From: Achatina immaculata
Taxonomy: Eukaryota; Mollusca; Gastropoda; Stylommatophora; Achatinidae
DNA: 64,000 nt
Assembly: GCA_009760885.1 (NCBI GenBank)
Contig: CM019718.1
Span: forward strand, 31,500,530 to 31,564,529
Reading direction: 5' to 3'
In this document: piece by piece, positions 59,784 to 64,000 of the stretch
Position numbering within the stretch: position 1 is the stretch's first letter
Layout of the letters: the number at the start of each line of letters is the position of its first letter
Notes under the pieces: generated by a model
Database searches by the model: none
The model's input: only the letters and a program-made list of their open reading frames with translations
Told to the model about the DNA's origin: nothing
Made by a program: the position numbers and the translations under genes

Positions 59784-61399
59784 TGTATGATGCTTCTTTC
59801 CCTTCAGTATCTTCTTGACAGACAAACTTTGCTGAATTACAACATTTTTAAAGTAATATAATCAGAATTACTTCAAACATTTGGTCTGTCTCTAAGTCAC
59901 AGCAAACTGATGTTCAGAATTATTTGTAAATTTTGTTCTGAAATCACATTTCTAGTTCCTGTGTAGTCCAGACTGACCTGGCAAAAAGGAAAAAAAAAAC
60001 TTTTTAAAGACACGACACAAAAAATACTTTTCTGTAAGTATAAAAAAACTGAACAGCTGAGTCATTCAAGGAAAAAATATTTTAATCCTCGACTATCCCT
60101 TGGCCAAATATTTCCTACACATTTAAAAAAAAATCTTAGTCTTGCAATAACAGTTCTTCTTTTCTCAAAATAAGCATCTTATTTTAAAACTAAAACAAAA
60201 GTAAAATGTATTCATTAATTACCAGGGGAAAAATAACTCAAAAAGGCTAATTACTAATTTTGCTTCAAATTAAGTTTGTTACAAGCACCAGTTACAAAGA
60301 TAACAAAAATTAAATAACCAAAAGAGGTAACTTTTAAACTTGATTTTATTTTTACTTTTCTCATTTTTATTTTAAAACAGACAGGAATGGATTGTAGGCA
60401 CACATGCAAATAAATTCTGAATCATCTTTACAGTTTCCCTGAGATTTACAGCTTCCCTGAGCTTTACAGCTTCCCTAAGATTTACATACTTTTTTTTCAC
60501 ATCCATGAAACAACAATACTGCGTGTGTCAAAATAAAAACTTTCACGTTACTCCATTTTTCCCAGTGTCTTTCCAGCACAGTCAGAGACGAAAGCACGGC
60601 TTGATGTTACACAGTTAACAGTCATTGTAGTAGTTCAGTAAGTTATCAATTCAAGTTTTTACAATTTACGTAAGAGCAAAATTTTGTGTTTAAAGCTACA
60701 GACAGCATGTATCAACATGTTTTCTATCTTAGCCACAACAAAAGCTATATTAATGTTAACACACGTTTTGAAAACTTCTTTAAAAATTTTTTAAACAGCG
60801 AGCGTGTCCTTGCACGGCGCTAACTCCTTTGACCGTGGGTAGACTGCATCTAATCCCCACATTCAGTGAAAGAAAACACTGAACTAATAACTTAACCCGT
60901 TATTTATTTTTATATACATGCGAGATAAACAAGCAATGCACCTCATTCAAGGACAGTGTATGATCTACCCGTACACAGTTATCTACATAATGTACACATT
61001 TATGGAATTTGGTTGCAATTGCTCGGAAAACACAAAACATACTCCTGAAATTTTCAATCACTGCAGGTCATTTGTGCCAGCTATCGTTTAAGATACTACC
61101 TGAGTCGTATTATAAACACACTGTCACTAGTTATTTAATATGATACTAGACACGAAGTATAAATTGATTACTGTCATAAGGAAGTTGTACCAAAACTCGC
61201 GGGTCCAAACCCGTTGCTGTGGACGCCAAAATAACCCGTATTTGTTCGGCATGCGCAGTCCGTATCTTTTCGAACGCCACCTATTGAGACGAGACGCTAT
61301 TTATGAGGCTCTGTCGGGGATTTATATACAGTATTTGGATCTAAGCAGGTGGTGGATGGAATAGAAGAGCAGGTACCCTGATCAACATGCCCTTTTGTT
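59784..61399 (-). promoter_or_regulatory. Upstream region of the nesprin gene (5' UTR and promoter expected here)
   Basis: Very A+T-rich to 61100, then a short stretch richer in CpG (61180-61345, e.g. cgaacgcc, gagacgagacgc). I cannot place a transcription start, a TATA box or a UTR intron. Assignment is positional only. Confidence 0.25.
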
Positions 61400-62985
61400 A
61401 AAACAAAAGCGTGGTTATTTTTGAACAAAGTGAGGTGTTCGAGGCCTGCCCTGCACATTGAATGCCGGGGGCAGGGTCCACGTCTCATTACGGGTGAACC
61501 CGGTTTGCAGTACCACCGGGTCACGGCCTGTTGTTTTCGTCGTCTTAAAAAAAAATTGGAGAGCAGCCGACAAATAATGGTTATGGTCACCATTCTATGA
61601 TGGTAGGCAGATGATCTCAATGTAGGGACAATGGCTACGATCAGTGACTAGTACAGTCACTGCCCGGAAGGAAAGCAATGGTAAACTATCTTCTGGAAAT
61701 ATACCAAGAAACCCAAACAGCAACATGGAAAGTCAAATAGGAAAAAGATCTGGTGGTGAGGCCCCCAGGCCAGATAGATCTAATTTTAACACTGGGGAAG
61801 AGTATGAGACAGAGGCTAGTACTAGTAATTGTGATGACGGACAAAATCCTGACGGTGTTACCAAGGAAAACTGCATCAAACTAAAAAGAAAAATAAGAGT
61901 AGGAACATGGAATGTGAGAAGTATGTATGAGGGAAAATATCAAATAAGTTACGAGATGAAAAGAACGGGGATACACATTTTGGAAATCTGCGAACATTGA
62001 TGGAAAGGATCAGGACACTTCAAGAGTGAGAATGATAATATCTTTATATACTCTGGTGGAGAATTAGGAGGAAAGAATGGAGTGGCTTTTTACTTGGACA
62101 AATCAACATCGAAAGCATTACTAGGTTACAATCCAGTAAGTAATAGAATCCTCACTATCATATTTAAGGGCACTCCTAGAAATGTAACAATCATCCAGAT
62201 ATATGCACCTACATCACCAGCAGAAGCTGGGGAAGTAGAAGACTTTTATAACACACTGCAAACAACGATAGACCAGGTACAGAAAAAAGATAGTGTATTA
62301 ATAATGGGTGATTTTAATGCAAAGATTGGTACAGAAAGAGCAGAAGATGACGAACATGTTGAAGTGAAATTTAGCATAGGACATAGAAATGAGGCAGGTG
62401 ACAATCTAATGGCTTTTTGCATGGAAAATCAGCTAATGATTGCTAACACACTTTTTAAACAACATCCAAGAAGGCTTTACACATGGACATCACCTGATGG
62501 GAAAACTAAGAATCAGATTACACTTTAGTGCAAAGAAGGTGGAGATCAAGTATAACATCGGCAAAAACTTTACCAGGTGCTGACTGTGACACAGACCATG
62601 AGCTATTAATAGCAGACATGAAGATAAAGAAAAAAAAGACAGTTACGGGATCAAGACCACTCTACTTTGATCTTACAAAAATACCAGAACAATACGGTAT
62701 AGAAATGAAGAACCGTTTTGAAATCCTGGTGGCTGTACAGGGGGAGATGACACCAGATGATTTGGTTACACGGGCTAGAGATATCTTAATAACAACAGCT
62801 AAAAACATGGTTCCAGTAAAGAAAACACAAAAGAATGGATGAATTACAGCAGGTACACTAGAACTGATAAAACAACGTAGAGAAATGAAGACACAATGGA
62901 AAGTGACAAACAACAACAAAAAGAAATATAAATCTTTAACAAAAGAAGTATGAAGAATCATAAGAAAAAGACAAAAAACATTGTA
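61400..62985 (+). pseudogene. LINE 5' part: leader and APE endonuclease, inactive
   Basis: Frames KRKIRVGTWNVRSMYEGK, GKNGVAFYLDKSTS, VTIIQIYAPTSPAEAGEVED, SVLIMGDFNAKIGTE, LYTWTSPDGKTKNQI and DCDTDHELLIADMKI give the endonuclease of an RTE/craniofacial-protein-2-like LINE. Stops near 61998, 62526 and 62840 disable it, and the reverse transcriptase is missing after about 62985. Confidence 0.88.
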
Positions 62986-63042
62986 TGGTGGATTGTGCTG
63001 TTTAATCATGGCTTCCTGTACCGATGTTTGCTTCTGTGTTTT

Positions 63043-63235
63043 GGCATCACTGCATAAGACAAAGTGTTGTGGTTGTGTTTTGGCATCACTGCATAAGACA
63101 AAGTGTTGTGGTTGTGTTTTGGCATCACTGCATGAGACAAAGTGTTGTGGTTGTGTTTTGGCATCACTGCATGAGACAAAGTGTTGTGGTTGTGTTTTGG
63201 CATCACTGCATGAGACAAAGTGTTGTGGTTGTTTG
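63043..63235. repeat. 39-bp minisatellite
   Basis: Five copies of ggcatcactgcataagacaa + agtgttgtggttgtgtttt; the last three have gcatgag. It starts right where the LINE homology stops. Confidence 0.95.
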
Positions 63236-64000
63236 CTAGTAGATCTGGCAAGTCTGTCTCCTTCTTGCTTCCTAGTGGGAGTAGAAACAGATGTCACTTG
63301 TGCATCATCTCCCTGTTAGCAAACTTATTTTGGTCACTGTTGCTACAGTGAAGATTCTATAGCTTCAGGTTAGCATTTTCTTTATATTCCCTGAGAGCAG
63401 ACTTGCATGAGAAAACAGGCCCCACCACTTCACACTGTAACAGTACAGGATCAGCTAGTAGTGGTTGTTAAGATTCTCCTTTGAAAAGGACAGTTCCTCA
63501 GATTTTTAGTTTTGAGTGTAGAAATATCTGTAAGAAGCAATGTCCTTCACCACCTCGCCATGTAAGAGGTTGTCCCATGGTGACATCAAGTAGCCCAGAT
63601 GCCATATAATTGTAAAACTTCATTAGTCCTTTCACATACTTCCACTCTGGCAACATCCACAACAAATGGCTTTCATTAATAAATCTGATTTCTCCTGTAG
63701 TGCCCAGAGCTAGGTGGTTGTTGATTTATGTTTGTAACACAACTGTGAGGTGACATGTTCAGTTGATTTTTATCTACACAATTCACAGTCCTGTATGAAC
63801 TCTACCTTCATAGTTCCTGGGTTATGTAATGTTACACAGAGAATATCAGTGTAATATAAATGAGGCTGCTAGATGAATCACAGAGACCAAAGTCTTCAAT
63901 AAGTCAGCAATTTCAGACATCAGCATAGAGAAGAAAAACAAAACACATTATTAGTGGTAGCAAAATGATTTGCCTTTAGAGGTACACAAATATTCATTTG
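63236..64000. other. No recognisable feature
   Basis: Unique-looking sequence to the right of the LINE remnant. No ORF, splice pattern or repeat recognised. Confidence 0.4.

Noticed and set aside
62662..63297. 211-codon minus-strand frame with QPQHFVSCSDAKT repeats
   Set aside because: Runs through the 39-bp array and antisense to the LINE remnant; a by-product of the repeat.

Overview
The window is eukaryotic, intron-rich and about 60-65% A+T by eye. It is dominated by the 5' part of one very large gene on the minus strand. The encoded protein has tandem CH domains followed by spectrin repeats, which is the signature of the nesprin family (SYNE1/2 in vertebrates, Msp300 in flies, ANC-1 in worms). 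The partial 18S rRNA and the repeat types (Tx1-like LINE, RTE-like LINE tails, mariner, hAT, many minisatellites) suggest an invertebrate, most likely a lophotrochozoan such as a mollusc. That placement is inference, not proof.

Gene layout (minus strand, so right to left). Coding starts in exon 1 at 59783-59654. Intron 1 is about 28.9 kb. Exons 2-21 then run from 30755 down to 1308, and the gene leaves the window at the left edge. I placed every exon by splice sites and checked that each junction keeps frame; together they give 1047 codons. Residues about 45-155 form CH1, about 175-280 form CH2, and from about 284 onward the protein is spectrin-like helical repeat. A second possible first exon, 39436-39355, has its own ATG and donor and joins exon 2 in the same phase. 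The gene may therefore have two promoters. The C-terminal KASH anchor, if present, lies outside the window.

Region by region. 1-786: dispersed (GAA)-tailed repeat, copy A. 1308-30755: exons 2-21, whose introns hold antisense LINE fragments, a mariner, small dispersed repeats and minisatellites, two of which have copied a splice donor. 30756-39354: hAT remnants, seven minisatellite arrays and repeat copy B. 39822-52816: an intact Tx1-like LINE (two open ORFs, minus strand) sits exactly between two almost identical 3.97-kb direct repeats, as if the repeats were a giant target-site duplication; each repeat carries a dead mariner and a broken hAT transposase. 53088-57283: a LINE tail, then a 22-bp satellite interrupted by a composite insert made of 5' ETS, the first 542 nt of 18S rRNA, and repeat copy C with its GAA tail. 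58011-59017: two minisatellites. 59654-59783: exon 1. 61400-62985: degenerate LINE endonuclease region. 63043-63235: another minisatellite.

Apart from the nesprin-like gene and the apparently intact LINE I see no other functional protein gene. Most long open frames here come from minisatellites whose period is a multiple of three, or run antisense to transposon genes.
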